47,592 nucleotides of DNA from an uncultured Alphaproteobacteria bacterium (GCA_902603095.1 CACKTS010000008.1:1-47592), one strand, 5' to 3'. Positions 24,965 through 33,360 are shown, numbered from the stretch's first letter. Made by a program: numbers and translations. Notes: generated by a model not told the origin, from the sequence alone.

Positions 24965-25984
24965 ATGAAATATCTAACAACTGGCAAATACATTCATATA
25001 AAAAAATTATGTAATAAAAATCATCATTTACAAATGCTAGCAATTGATCAAAGACCTCCGATATTTAATTTAATAAAAAGAAAAAAAAAGAAATATAAAT
25101 TTAAGGATGTTGTTGATTTTAAAAAACAAATTTCATTAAGCCTTTCACAATACTCTACAGCCATATTGATGGATCCAGTTTATTCAATACCCAACCTTAT
25201 AAATATAAGCAAATGCAGTGGGTTAATCATCACATTAGAAGACCATGCATTTACGGAAAAAGGAAAAGGGAGATATTCAAAAAATATTAAAAATTGGACA
25301 GTTGAAAAAATAAAAAAAATAGGTGGTGATGCAGTAAAAGTACTAGCATGGTATCGACCTGATGCTGATCAAAAATCAGTTAATCACCAAAAAAAATATA
25401 TTGAAACTATTGGCAAGCAATGTGAAAAATATGATATTCCTTTTTTACTTGAGCTATTAGTTTATCCTTTTAAAAATGAAATTGGTTATTCAAAAGATTA
25501 CAAAGAACAACTAGATAAAAATCAAAATCATATTATAAATAGTGTTAAAGAATTTTCTAAATCAAAATACAAAGTTGATATATTTAAATTAGAGAGTCCT
25601 GTAGATAGTAAGTATTTAGAGAATAGTAAATTTACTAAAGTTACAGAAAATGCTTTTAAGCAACTATCTAAAGCAACAAAAAATATTCCATGGGTAATGC
25701 TATCCTCTGGAATGAGTAAGAAATCTTTTTTTAATTGTTTAAAATTAGCTTATAAAAATGGTGCTTCTGGATATCTTGCTGGTAGAACTATTTGGCTTGA
25801 TGCATTTAAAGACTATCCAAATTACCAAAAAATTAAAAAAAATCTTAATAAAGAAAGTGTAAATTATATAAAAAAATTGAATGAACTTACAAATAATAAT
25901 GCCCAATCTTTAGAAAATTATTTAAAAAATAAATTGATGCAAAAAAATTCCATAAACTTTAAAAATACTTATAAAGGTTTTTAA
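24965..25984 (+). CDS. LacD/YihT-type class I aldolase (candidate sulfofructose-phosphate aldolase)
   Basis: This 339-residue protein belongs to the DeoC/LacD class I aldolases that cleave ketohexose 1-(bis)phosphates to dihydroxyacetone phosphate and an aldehyde. Its wording follows E. coli YihT (6-deoxy-6-sulfofructose-1-phosphate aldolase) closely as I recall it: MLAIDQR, GGDAVKVLAWYRPDAD, FLLELLVYPF, the Schiff-base candidate Lys208 in VDIFKLESP, IPWVMLSSG and GASGYLAGRTIW with Arg274. Tagatose-bisphosphate aldolase (LacD) shares several of these, so that is the main alternative. About 45 extra residues and a Lys-rich insert (38-47) distinguish it. It overlaps the isomerase-like gene by 1 base (TAATG), so they are translationally coupled. 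The link to a YihV-like kinase at 29.4-30.3 kb favours the sulfosugar reading. Confidence 0.75.
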   Translation: MKYLTTGKYIHIKKLCNKNHHLQMLAIDQRPPIFNLIKRKKKKYKFKDVVDFKKQISLSLSQYSTAILMDPVYSIPNLINISKCSGLIITLEDHAFTEKGKGRYSKNIKNWTVEKIKKIGGDAVKVLAWYRPDADQKSVNHQKKYIETIGKQCEKYDIPFLLELLVYPFKNEIGYSKDYKEQLDKNQNHIINSVKEFSKSKYKVDIFKLESPVDSKYLENSKFTKVTENAFKQLSKATKNIPWVMLSSGMSKKSFFNCLKLAYKNGASGYLAGRTIWLDAFKDYPNYQKIKKNLNKESVNYIKKLNELTNNNAQSLENYLKNKLMQKNSINFKNTYKGF

Positions 25985-27363
25985 TGATTGGGTGCCTAAG
26001 TTTAGCTAGAGATACTTTTGATATTGAATTGGCTATAAAAAAAATAGCAAAAACAAAAAAATCAATAAGAAAATTAAGTAAGAACATTAGTTTTTTTGAA
26101 GATTTAATAACAAATGACGAAATCGGGAGAAGCGCAATAAAATATTTTGAAAATCGTAAATATAATAAATTTATTGTTATTCAATCTACCTTTACTGATG
26201 CAAAATTTATTTCTTCTTTTGTTACAAAATTTAAAAAACCAATTTTATTTGTGTCATTTAAAGAGAAAAGAACAGGTGGACGATTGAGATTAAATTCTCT
26301 TTGTGGTGTCAATTTAGGATTGCATGCCTTAATCAAAAATAAATTTTATTCTAATTTTATAATTTACTCTAATAATGAGTCATCTTTTTCAAAAGAATTA
26401 CTAAAATTTATAAAAAGTAATAATAATTTTACAAAAAAAAATTTTTTAAAAAAAATAACAAATTCAAAAAAAAATAAGAAAAAAATAATTGAATTTAAAC
26501 AACCTAAATTAGGTCTGGTTGGTGAAAGACCAGAAGGTTTTCATACATGTGATTTTAATAGTAAAGAATTAAAAACAAAATTTAATGCAAAAATAGAAAA
26601 GATAAATTTGTATAAATTATTTAACATTTCTAGCAGGGTTGATAAAAAAATAATTAATGTAACTAAAAAAAATATCAGCTCTAACCTTAAAAATTTATAT
26701 ACATTAAATCAAAAAGAATTAAACAAAAGCATATCTTTGTTCCATGGCCTTGAACAAATTCAAAAAAAACAAAATATTGATGCTTTTGCAGTACGTTGTT
26801 GGCCAGAAATGTTTACTGAGTATGGATGTGCTTCATGCGGACCAATGGCTATGATGAATGAAAATAAAATAAGTGCTGCATGTGAAGCTGATGTACTTGG
26901 AAGCTTAAGTTGTAACATACTAAATCAATTAAATAAGAAACCTGCTTTATTAGTAGATATTGTAGATGTTGATGAAAAAGATAATACTACAGTTTTCTGG
27001 CATTGTGGTCTTGCCCCCCTAAGTATGGCTGAACCAAATACACCAAGTGCTACTGTTCACTCAAATAGAAAAAAACCGCTTCTTCACAATTTTGCATTTA
27101 GGGCTGGAGAAATTACAATCTTTCGAGTTTCAAAATCAGAAAATAAATTAAAGTTTATTTTAATGAAGGGAAAAGTACTCAGAAGAAAAAATTCTTTTTC
27201 TGGAACTTCTGGAGTAATAAATTTAGGTAAAAATACGTTTAAAAAAATTAAAAACTTATTTTTAAGTGGATTAGAGCATCATGTAAGCTTTACTTATGGA
27301 GATGTAATTGAAGATGTTAAACTTTTAGGAAAAAAATTAAAGATACCAACTTATACAATATGA
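25984..27363 (+). CDS. L-fucose-isomerase-like protein (candidate sulfoquinovose isomerase)
   Basis: The 459-residue protein has the L-fucose/arabinose isomerase-like C-terminal half: RCWPEMFTEYGCASCG (271-286), the acidic EADVLGS (301-307), DIVDVDEKDN (325-334), FWHCGLAPLS and TVHSNRKKPLLH (His359). These supply the Glu/Asp/His metal set of that fold. The N-terminal half matches the family more loosely, and a Lys/Asn-rich linker occupies about 143-172. In sulfo-transaldolase and some sulfo-EMP pathways the enzyme turning sulfoquinovose into sulfofructose (SqvD/SftI) comes from this family, so that role fits here. Other members act on unrelated sugars or have no known substrate. It is coupled to the aldolase upstream and the Gfo/Idh/MocA gene downstream (ATGA overlap). 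Confidence 0.72.
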   Translation: MIGCLSLARDTFDIELAIKKIAKTKKSIRKLSKNISFFEDLITNDEIGRSAIKYFENRKYNKFIVIQSTFTDAKFISSFVTKFKKPILFVSFKEKRTGGRLRLNSLCGVNLGLHALIKNKFYSNFIIYSNNESSFSKELLKFIKSNNNFTKKNFLKKITNSKKNKKKIIEFKQPKLGLVGERPEGFHTCDFNSKELKTKFNAKIEKINLYKLFNISSRVDKKIINVTKKNISSNLKNLYTLNQKELNKSISLFHGLEQIQKKQNIDAFAVRCWPEMFTEYGCASCGPMAMMNENKISAACEADVLGSLSCNILNQLNKKPALLVDIVDVDEKDNTTVFWHCGLAPLSMAEPNTPSATVHSNRKKPLLHNFAFRAGEITIFRVSKSENKLKFILMKGKVLRRKNSFSGTSGVINLGKNTFKKIKNLFLSGLEHHVSFTYGDVIEDVKLLGKKLKIPTYTI

Positions 27364-28448
27364 GTGAAACTATAAAATATGGAATAATTGGAACTGGTGT
27401 TATGGGCCAAGAACATATTCAGAATTTAAATCTAATTGAAAATGCAGAAGTAGTTGCAGTTTGTGATACTAATGAGGGCTCAAGAAACCAAGCAAAATCA
27501 CTAGTTCGGGAGTCTACAAAATTTTATAATGATTTAAATGAATTAATAAGTAAAAATATTGCAGATGCCTATATCATTGCTACACCCAATTTTACACATA
27601 TCAATGTATTAGAACAAATTTTAAAAACAAATAAACATTTGTTGATAGAAAAACCTTTATGCACAACCACTGAAGATTGTAAAAAATTTGAGCTACTTTC
27701 AAAAGACTATTCAAAGATAATTTGGACTGGAATGGAATACAGATACATGCCTCCTGTAACAGAATTAATTAATGAAGTTCATAACCATGTAATTGGTAAA
27801 ATAAAAATGCTCTCTATTCGTGAACATAGATTTCCTTTTTTAAATAAAGTTGATGATTGGAATAGATTTGTTATTAACACTGGAGGCACATTAGTTGAAA
27901 AATGTTGTCACTTCTTTGACCTAATGAGACTTGTTATTCAAAGTGAGCCTATAAAAGTTTATGCCAGTGGAAGTCAGGATGTTAATCATCTAGAAGAAAA
28001 ATATGATGGCAAAACTCCGGATATTATAGATAACGCATATGTAATTGTAGATTTTGAAAATGGTGTTCGAGGGATGCTTGATTTATGTATGTTTGCAGAA
28101 AATTCAGAATATCAAGAAGAAATAGTGGCTATAGGAGATATAGGAAAAATAGAAACATTTGTTCCATCAAATGCTTCAGGCAAGGACTCTTCAGAAGTTA
28201 GAATTGGTTTGAGAAAAGACAATGTTAATAAGTCAAAAGAAGTTAAAGTAGATAAAGATATTTTAGCCGCAGGACATCATCATGGTTCCACTTACTTTGA
28301 GCATTTAGCTTTTATAAATGCTATTCAAAAAAATAAAAAACCAGAGGTATCTTTAAGAGATGGATTAATGTCAGTTGCAATTGGTGAGGCGGCTGAAAAT
28401 TCTATATTAGAAAACAGAGTTGTATTTATGAAAGAGTTTAATTTATAA
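27360..28448 (+). CDS. Gfo/Idh/MocA-family NAD-dependent protein (oxidoreductase or glycosidase)
   Basis: The 362-residue protein starts with a Rossmann motif, GIIGTGVMGQEH, and has the family's EKPLCTT segment (catalytic Lys). TGGTLVEKCCHFFDLMRLV and the C-terminal catalytic-domain HHHGSTYFEH follow. Family members oxidise sugars or inositols. A few use a transient NAD oxidation to cleave glycosides; NAD-dependent sulfoquinovosidases belong to this fold and occur in sulfo-EMP2 clusters. Because it is translationally coupled to an aldolase and an isomerase that fit sulfosugar breakdown, a glycosidase role is a real possibility, but plain sugar dehydrogenase is equally open. Its stop overlaps the convergent dehydrogenase gene by 6 bases. 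Confidence 0.7.
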   Translation: MSETIKYGIIGTGVMGQEHIQNLNLIENAEVVAVCDTNEGSRNQAKSLVRESTKFYNDLNELISKNIADAYIIATPNFTHINVLEQILKTNKHLLIEKPLCTTTEDCKKFELLSKDYSKIIWTGMEYRYMPPVTELINEVHNHVIGKIKMLSIREHRFPFLNKVDDWNRFVINTGGTLVEKCCHFFDLMRLVIQSEPIKVYASGSQDVNHLEEKYDGKTPDIIDNAYVIVDFENGVRGMLDLCMFAENSEYQEEIVAIGDIGKIETFVPSNASGKDSSEVRIGLRKDNVNKSKEVKVDKDILAAGHHHGSTYFEHLAFINAIQKNKKPEVSLRDGLMSVAIGEAAENSILENRVVFMKEFNL

Positions 28449-29366
28449 TTTAAAAAACTCTTTTACAGCATTTGCTATAAACTCACTTACTCTCGCATTT
28501 GACTCTTCAGTTACTCCAGCTACATGAGGCGTAAGTATACAATTTGTATTACTTTGTATTCTTTCTAAAAAAGATTTTTGTACAGGTTCTCTGTCATAGA
28601 CGTCCAGAGCAAATCCGGATATTAGTTTTTCATCGTAAGCTTTTAGTAAATCTTCTTCATTAATTATAGAGCCTCTAGAAGAATTAATAATAATTGGTTT
28701 TTTTAACATTTTCTTAAAAGACTCATAATTTAATATGTTTTTAGTTTTGTCAGTAAGAGGTAGATGAATTGAAATTACATCTGACAATTTAAATATCTCA
28801 TTCATATCAAGTAGTTTGGTATCAAATTCATTACCAACACTTGGATCAACATATGGATCGTATGCAATTATTTGAGCATTGAATACTTTAGCTAAGTTAG
28901 ATACTTTTTTTGCAATTAACCCAAAACCCAATAAACCAATCGTTTTACCTCTAATCTCTCTTGAAGAAATTGATGTTCGTGGCCAATTACCTATTGAAGT
29001 CTCTTGGTGTATTAAGGGAATATTTTTTAATAAGGAAAGAGATGTATTAATCACATATTCGGCAACTGAATTTGCATTCATACCTGTTGCAGGCTGAACA
29101 TGAATATTATTAGTTTTACAAAACTCAACATCAATATTGTCAAGACCAACCCCTAAGCGTCCAACAAATTTTAGATTAGTAGCATTTTCTAGAACTTCTC
29201 TATTAACTTGTGTTTTATTTCTCACAATTAAAGCATCAAAGTTGTTAATTATTTTTTTTAATTCATTAGTATCTGTTGATAAATCTTCATCAACAATGAC
29301 ATCAAAATTAGTTTGAAGAAATTCTACACTTTTAGCTTCCATAAATTCAGTTATCAATATTTTCAT
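28443..29366 (-). CDS. D-2-hydroxyacid dehydrogenase (candidate sulfolactate dehydrogenase, SlcC-like)
   Basis: This 307-residue member of the SerA-like D-isomer-specific 2-hydroxyacid dehydrogenases carries the NAD motif GLLGFGLIAKKV. The catalytic residues are Arg in INSSRGSIINEEDL, Glu in DVYDREP and His in TPHVAGVTEES. RLGVGLDNIDVEF is the usual substrate-domain signature. It lacks the C-terminal ACT domain of full SerA. The (S)-sulfolactate dehydrogenase SlcC is from this family. Adjacent sulfopyruvate-decarboxylase-like genes make oxidation of sulfolactate to sulfopyruvate a natural reading. Hydroxypyruvate or phosphoglycerate dehydrogenase activity remains possible. It is the last gene of the long leftward operon, 4 bases after the kinase. 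Confidence 0.8.
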   Translation of the reverse strand: MKILITEFMEAKSVEFLQTNFDVIVDEDLSTDTNELKKIINNFDALIVRNKTQVNREVLENATNLKFVGRLGVGLDNIDVEFCKTNNIHVQPATGMNANSVAEYVINTSLSLLKNIPLIHQETSIGNWPRTSISSREIRGKTIGLLGFGLIAKKVSNLAKVFNAQIIAYDPYVDPSVGNEFDTKLLDMNEIFKLSDVISIHLPLTDKTKNILNYESFKKMLKKPIIINSSRGSIINEEDLLKAYDEKLISGFALDVYDREPVQKSFLERIQSNTNCILTPHVAGVTEESNARVSEFIANAVKEFFKL

Positions 29367-29370
29367 ATAA

Positions 29371-30276
29371 CTATAATTTCCTTAATTGAATTTGTTTTGC
29401 AAAATTTTTAACAGATGGGAAAGTAGGTATGGAATAAATACCTCCATTTTTAGTGCATTTTAATGAAGCTGTGGCAGTAGCAAATTTCATAGAGTCAATC
29501 ATAGAATATTTTTGATGAATAAAAGCTGTAAATGCTCCATGGAAAACATCTCCTGCACAATTTGTTTCCACAACTTTTATTTTTGGAGGTTTGCAATTAA
29601 ATACTGTGCCATTTTCAATCCAATAAACACCTTTATTACCAGCGGTTATTGCATAAAATTTATTTTTAATTGAATACATTTTTTTTAATGAACCTATGAT
29701 TGATTTGATTTTTGTATATTCAAATGATCCTGTCTCAGAAAAAATAGGGTGTGAGGACAGATTGATAATTTGTTTTACTTTGGTGTTTAATTTATAATTA
29801 TCCAAATCAACAATTTGGTTTAGCTTCTTTTTTTGACAATTCTTTGCAATATAAAGAGTTGCTTCAACCCATCTTAAATCAGTAACAAAGGTTGTATTTT
29901 TTGTAAATTCAATTTTGGGTAATTTTTTATTATTTAATAATTTTTTTTCACTAAAAGCTGCGAGTAGTCTTTCACCATTCTTATCTTCATAAACATAACT
30001 TTGTGATGATTGAGCACCTTTAATAAAAATAATATCTTTATGTTCAATATTAAATTTACTTAACTCACTTTTTAAATATTTAGAAACATCATCATCACCT
30101 AACCTGCCAATAAAAGATGTATTTAATCCAAGCTTTTTTATAGTAAAACTAGCTACCGCTGCTGACCCACCAAGTCTTTTTTCTATTCCTTGAGCAATAA
30201 CTTTAACAGGTTTTTTAGGAAAATTATCAATTTTAATAATATGATCAAGAAAGATTGAACCAACAGAATAAATCAT
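29371..30276 (-). CDS. PfkB-family sugar kinase, YihV-like (candidate sulfofructose kinase)
   Basis: This 301-residue ribokinase-family kinase shows GGSAAVASFTIKKLG, FIGRLGDDD and the catalytic loop NCAGDVFHGAF (Asp243). It resembles E. coli YihV (sulfofructose kinase) along its whole length, as recalled: SSQSYVYEDKNGERL, TDLRWVEA, HPIFSETG and SLKCTKNGG. Of the three YihV sulfonate-binding residues I recall (Lys27, Asn109, Arg138), Lys25 and Arg135 correspond here, but Asn109 is Ala107. The anion-hole GAGD reads CAGD. Other PfkB kinases (tagatose 6-phosphate, ribose, fructose) are alternatives, but none shares this wording as well. The gene sits in the operon with comDE-like genes and pairs logically with the aldolase at 25 kb. 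Confidence 0.8.
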   Translation of the reverse strand: MIYSVGSIFLDHIIKIDNFPKKPVKVIAQGIEKRLGGSAAVASFTIKKLGLNTSFIGRLGDDDVSKYLKSELSKFNIEHKDIIFIKGAQSSQSYVYEDKNGERLLAAFSEKKLLNNKKLPKIEFTKNTTFVTDLRWVEATLYIAKNCQKKKLNQIVDLDNYKLNTKVKQIINLSSHPIFSETGSFEYTKIKSIIGSLKKMYSIKNKFYAITAGNKGVYWIENGTVFNCKPPKIKVVETNCAGDVFHGAFTAFIHQKYSMIDSMKFATATASLKCTKNGGIYSIPTFPSVKNFAKQIQLRKL

Positions 30277-30293
30277 AGTGTGTTATAAAAATA

Positions 30294-30863
30294 TTAAAGG
30301 TAATTAACTAAACCTATTTCTTTTCTAAATCGATCTCTTATTGTAACAGCATTAAGAGGAATTGGTTTTATTGGCACATTCCCTGACTTTATTTTTGAAA
30401 TAATAACATAAGAATTATTTGTATCTACTAGCGCTTTCTGTAAATTTTCATTTGTTTCTTCTCCTGAGCATTCAATTACATTTTGACAACCAGATCCAAT
30501 AGCAACATCTTTTAATGATGTGCGTTCATTCGTAAATGTTTTTTGATCTCCTGTAGATCCGTAAGAGCCGTTATCTATTATCAAAAGAGTATAATTCGCT
30601 GGTGCCCTATTACCAATTGTTGCAAGTGTATTCATATTCATTAAAACTGAGCCATCACCGTCAATACTAATTATTTTTTTATCTACAGCTAATGAAAGGC
30701 CTAAACCTATTGATGACGCTAAACCCATACTTCCCAACATATAAAAATAATTAGGGCGATCATTAATTTTGTATAATTCTTGAGATGGAAGACCAATATT
30801 ACAAATAACAAGCTCATCTTGTATAGTATTTTGCAAAAGATTAAGTAATTCAAATCTATTCAT
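30294..30863 (-). CDS. comE: Sulfopyruvate decarboxylase-like beta subunit (TPP-binding)
   Basis: This is the thiamine-diphosphate-binding half of a split decarboxylase (189 residues). The TPP/Mg motif begins GDGSVLMN (69-76) and continues to IIDNGSYGSTGDQ about 25 residues on. MLGSMGLASSIGLGLSLA and NIGLPSQELY are typical of ComE and of the C-terminal half of phosphonopyruvate decarboxylase. The split into two small genes fits ComD/ComE, which converts 3-sulfopyruvate to sulfoacetaldehyde and CO2. No PEP mutase gene is present, which argues against a phosphonate role. It starts 2 bases after the alpha-subunit stop. Confidence 0.82.
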   Translation of the reverse strand: MNRFELLNLLQNTIQDELVICNIGLPSQELYKINDRPNYFYMLGSMGLASSIGLGLSLAVDKKIISIDGDGSVLMNMNTLATIGNRAPANYTLLIIDNGSYGSTGDQKTFTNERTSLKDVAIGSGCQNVIECSGEETNENLQKALVDTNNSYVIISKIKSGNVPIKPIPLNAVTIRDRFRKEIGLVNYL

Positions 30864-30865
30864 CT

Positions 30866-31363
30866 TTAATCATCTTTCATTAAATTAAAATTACACAATA
30901 TAGCAACTGGACTTTCAATAACTTTAGCATGATTTGTAAAAGTAGAAATTTTATCAAGATCCTTCTCTGTATTACACTGTAGCATTGGTATACGAAGAGT
31001 ATTTAGAATATCTTCAGTAACACTAGCCATACCACCTTGTGCACCTACAGGTTCACCAGGTGTTCCTCTATAGCTTATTAAAAAAACAACAGGCATTTGA
31101 TATAATTGAAGAAGAGAAACAATTGAGTTAACTGAATTACCAATACCCGTATTTTGCATCATTATACAAGGAAGCTTGTTACCTAAATATGCACCAGCAC
31201 AAATACCCATACCCTCTTCTTCTCTTGGTATTGCTGAATAATAAATATCTTTATCATTCTCTAATATTGTAATCATATTTGCCAAAAGTTTACATGGGAC
31301 ACTTAAAAAAAAATCTGCCCCACCTGATTTTAAATTATTAATTATTTTTTGGCTGATTTTCAT
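30866..31363 (-). CDS. comD: Sulfopyruvate decarboxylase-like alpha subunit
   Basis: This is the pyrimidine-side half of a TPP-dependent decarboxylase (165 residues). FFLSVPCKLLANMI is followed by IPREEEGMGICAGAYLGNK, where the Glu in EEEG activates TPP. MMQNTGIGNSVNSI and FLISYRGTPGE are close to ComD and to the N-terminal half of phosphonopyruvate decarboxylase. It must assemble with the beta subunit encoded next. Coenzyme-M-making archaea use ComDE; in bacteria the pair normally serves sulfolactate/sulfopyruvate degradation. A 48-base gap separates it from the epimerase gene. Confidence 0.82.
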   Translation of the reverse strand: MKISQKIINNLKSGGADFFLSVPCKLLANMITILENDKDIYYSAIPREEEGMGICAGAYLGNKLPCIMMQNTGIGNSVNSIVSLLQLYQMPVVFLISYRGTPGEPVGAQGGMASVTEDILNTLRIPMLQCNTEKDLDKISTFTNHAKVIESPVAILCNFNLMKDD

Positions 31364-31411
31364 TAGCTATGATTATTAATGTATAGAAACAATAAAACAA
31401 GAATTTATTTT

Positions 31412-32461
31412 TTAAAAATCATTTCGTAATTTAATTTTTATTTTGGATAAATAATTTTTATTTTTTCTTAGTATTGGGGAAGGAAAATTAGGATGATTAA
31501 TAGCATCTGGATAATATTGTGGTTCTAAACACATTCCATGTTGAAGGCCATAAGACTTATTTTGCTTACCGACATATTTAGCCAACATCATATTGCCTGT
31601 ATAAAACTGAATACCATGTTGGTTTGTAAAATACTCCACTCCTAGACCAGTTTTTTTACTATAAATTTTAGCAACAGTTTCTTTCATTGACCGATCATCT
31701 AAAACATAATTATGATCAATACCTCCAGATTTTAAAAAATCTTTATTAATTAAAAAATCTTTTTGCAAATCAAATCTTGATCCTTTAACATTTAAAATTT
31801 TACCAGTAGGAATAGATTGTTCATCTGTTTCACAGATTGATTTTGAATTAATTAGCACAACATGATTTTCATTATTTTGGTAGTTATCTCCGTGTCCATG
31901 AAAATTCCAATAATTATGATTAGTCATATTGACAATCGTATCTTCATCAGAGGTTGCTTCAAAATCTATTAAGAGCTCATTATTATTATTTAATTCGTAA
32001 GAAACAGTACAATCAAGATTACCGGGATAATTTTCTTCCATATGTGGTGACAAATATTTCATTACACATTTGATAGAATTTTTTGTTTCATCAATATTTT
32101 CTATCTTCCATATTTTTTTATTAAACCCAACTTTACCACCATGTAAATGATTAGGATTAACATTCGAATAAAGCTGATATTCATTATTATCTATAATAAA
32201 CTTTGAAGATCCTATTCTATTTGCAACTCTTCCAACAATAGAATTAAAATAACCATTAGATGCTAATACTCCATCAATATCGCCATAGCCTAGTAAAACA
32301 TCTTCAGTTTTATCTTCTTGCAGATTTATAGGAATATTAACTTCATGAATGTAACCACCATAGGTATAGAATTTAAAACTATAATTATTCTCGTTATGAA
32401 CTTCAACCGACTCTATATTTAGTTGAGATGGGTTATCTATTTTTTCTACTTTAACTTTCAT
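31412..32461 (-). CDS. galM: Aldose 1-epimerase (mutarotase)
   Basis: This 349-residue GalM-fold protein interconverts alpha and beta anomers of an aldose. It shows RVANRIGSSKF, HLHGGKVGFNKKIW with the first catalytic His, VNMTNHNYWNFHGHG with the second, and CLEPQYYPDAINHPNFPSP containing the catalytic Glu. The substrate is not determinable by eye. Mutarotases accompany sulfoquinovose operons (YihR and others) because glycosidases release one anomer while isomerases need the open form, and that fits this neighbourhood. The start ATG overlaps the EamA stop (TAATG). Confidence 0.88.
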   Translation of the reverse strand: MKVKVEKIDNPSQLNIESVEVHNENNYSFKFYTYGGYIHEVNIPINLQEDKTEDVLLGYGDIDGVLASNGYFNSIVGRVANRIGSSKFIIDNNEYQLYSNVNPNHLHGGKVGFNKKIWKIENIDETKNSIKCVMKYLSPHMEENYPGNLDCTVSYELNNNNELLIDFEATSDEDTIVNMTNHNYWNFHGHGDNYQNNENHVVLINSKSICETDEQSIPTGKILNVKGSRFDLQKDFLINKDFLKSGGIDHNYVLDDRSMKETVAKIYSKKTGLGVEYFTNQHGIQFYTGNMMLAKYVGKQNKSYGLQHGMCLEPQYYPDAINHPNFPSPILRKNKNYLSKIKIKLRNDF

Positions 32462-33360
32462 TATACTTTTCTATCTCTTGTTTCTGATAAATTCTTTTGA
32501 CGTAGATATATAATTATTCCTCCAGCAACTATAAATAAAGCGCCTGGAAATAATTGATCTACTGGCCACTCTTTAAAGAAAATCCAACCCAAAATTAAAG
32601 CAAAAAATATCTCAATATAATCAAAGGGCATAATTTTACTAAGTTCTGCTTTTCTGGAACCATAAATTAATAATAAAACACCTGAACCACCCGTAAAACC
32701 CATTAAAAACAATATAAGTAAATCATATAAACTTTTGAAATTTTCCCACATATTAAATGTAATAACTAAAAGTATTGCGCATATTAAAGTGCCTATATTG
32801 GCGTAAAGATTTATTAATGGCACAGGGGTATCATTTGAAAAATTTAAAGCTGTTATTCTTGCAAGAGAATAACCAAAAGCAGCCATTACAGGAAGTAACA
32901 TATAAAAATTAAAGCTTTCAGACCAAGGTTGCATAATAAATATTATACCTACAAAACCTGTTAATACAGCTAATGTTTTATACCAGCCAAATTTTTCACC
33001 AAGTAGTGGTATTGCTAATAATGTAATCATCATTGGTCCTGTGTACTCCATTGTTGCAACCAACGCGTAGGGTAAATAAAGATAAGAGGTATACAAACAT
33101 AGTTGTGCAAACGACATAATTAGACCTCTTGCTAATCCAAAACGCCATCTTTTTATTACTAATTTTTTTCCACTAGCATGCCAGTCTTGTGAAAAATACA
33201 ATGCAATAAAACATGGTATCATTCCAAACAAGTTTCTAAAAACTGATAATTGTGCTGCTGGATAATCATCTCTGAGGTATTTTATCGCAATACCCATACA
33301 GTCTAATAAAAATAATCCAGATAAGGAAAGTGCGACCGCTATAAATAAATTACTTTTCAC
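32461..33360 (-). CDS. EamA/DMT-family transporter within the sulfonate operon
   Basis: The protein is a ten-helix drug/metabolite transporter. The N-terminal repeat includes CMGIAIKYLRDDYPAAQLS and the second EIFFALILGWIFFKEW. The likely start is the GTG at 33360, giving a GTGA overlap with the oppF stop; a TTG at 33366 would add two residues. Position between transporter ATPase and epimerase genes, with 4- and 1-base overlaps, means it is produced with them. Export of a C2/C3 sulfonate or sulfite is a plausible job, but the sequence does not prove it. Confidence 0.85.
   Translation of the reverse strand: MKSNLFIAVALSLSGLFLLDCMGIAIKYLRDDYPAAQLSVFRNLFGMIPCFIALYFSQDWHASGKKLVIKRWRFGLARGLIMSFAQLCLYTSYLYLPYALVATMEYTGPMMITLLAIPLLGEKFGWYKTLAVLTGFVGIIFIMQPWSESFNFYMLLPVMAAFGYSLARITALNFSNDTPVPLINLYANIGTLICAILLVITFNMWENFKSLYDLLILFLMGFTGGSGVLLLIYGSRKAELSKIMPFDYIEIFFALILGWIFFKEWPVDQLFPGALFIVAGGIIIYLRQKNLSETRDRKV

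Noticed and set aside
24965-30276. Tagatose 6-phosphate (Lac) pathway
   Set aside because: LacD-type aldolase and PfkB kinase would fit, but no lacAB isomerase or phosphotransferase gene is present, and the kinase reads closer to YihV than to LacC. Kept as the main alternative.
30294-31363. Phosphonopyruvate decarboxylase of a phosphonate biosynthesis cluster
   Set aside because: The TPP motifs would allow it, but the enzyme is split like ComD/ComE and no PEP mutase or phosphonate tailoring gene is present.
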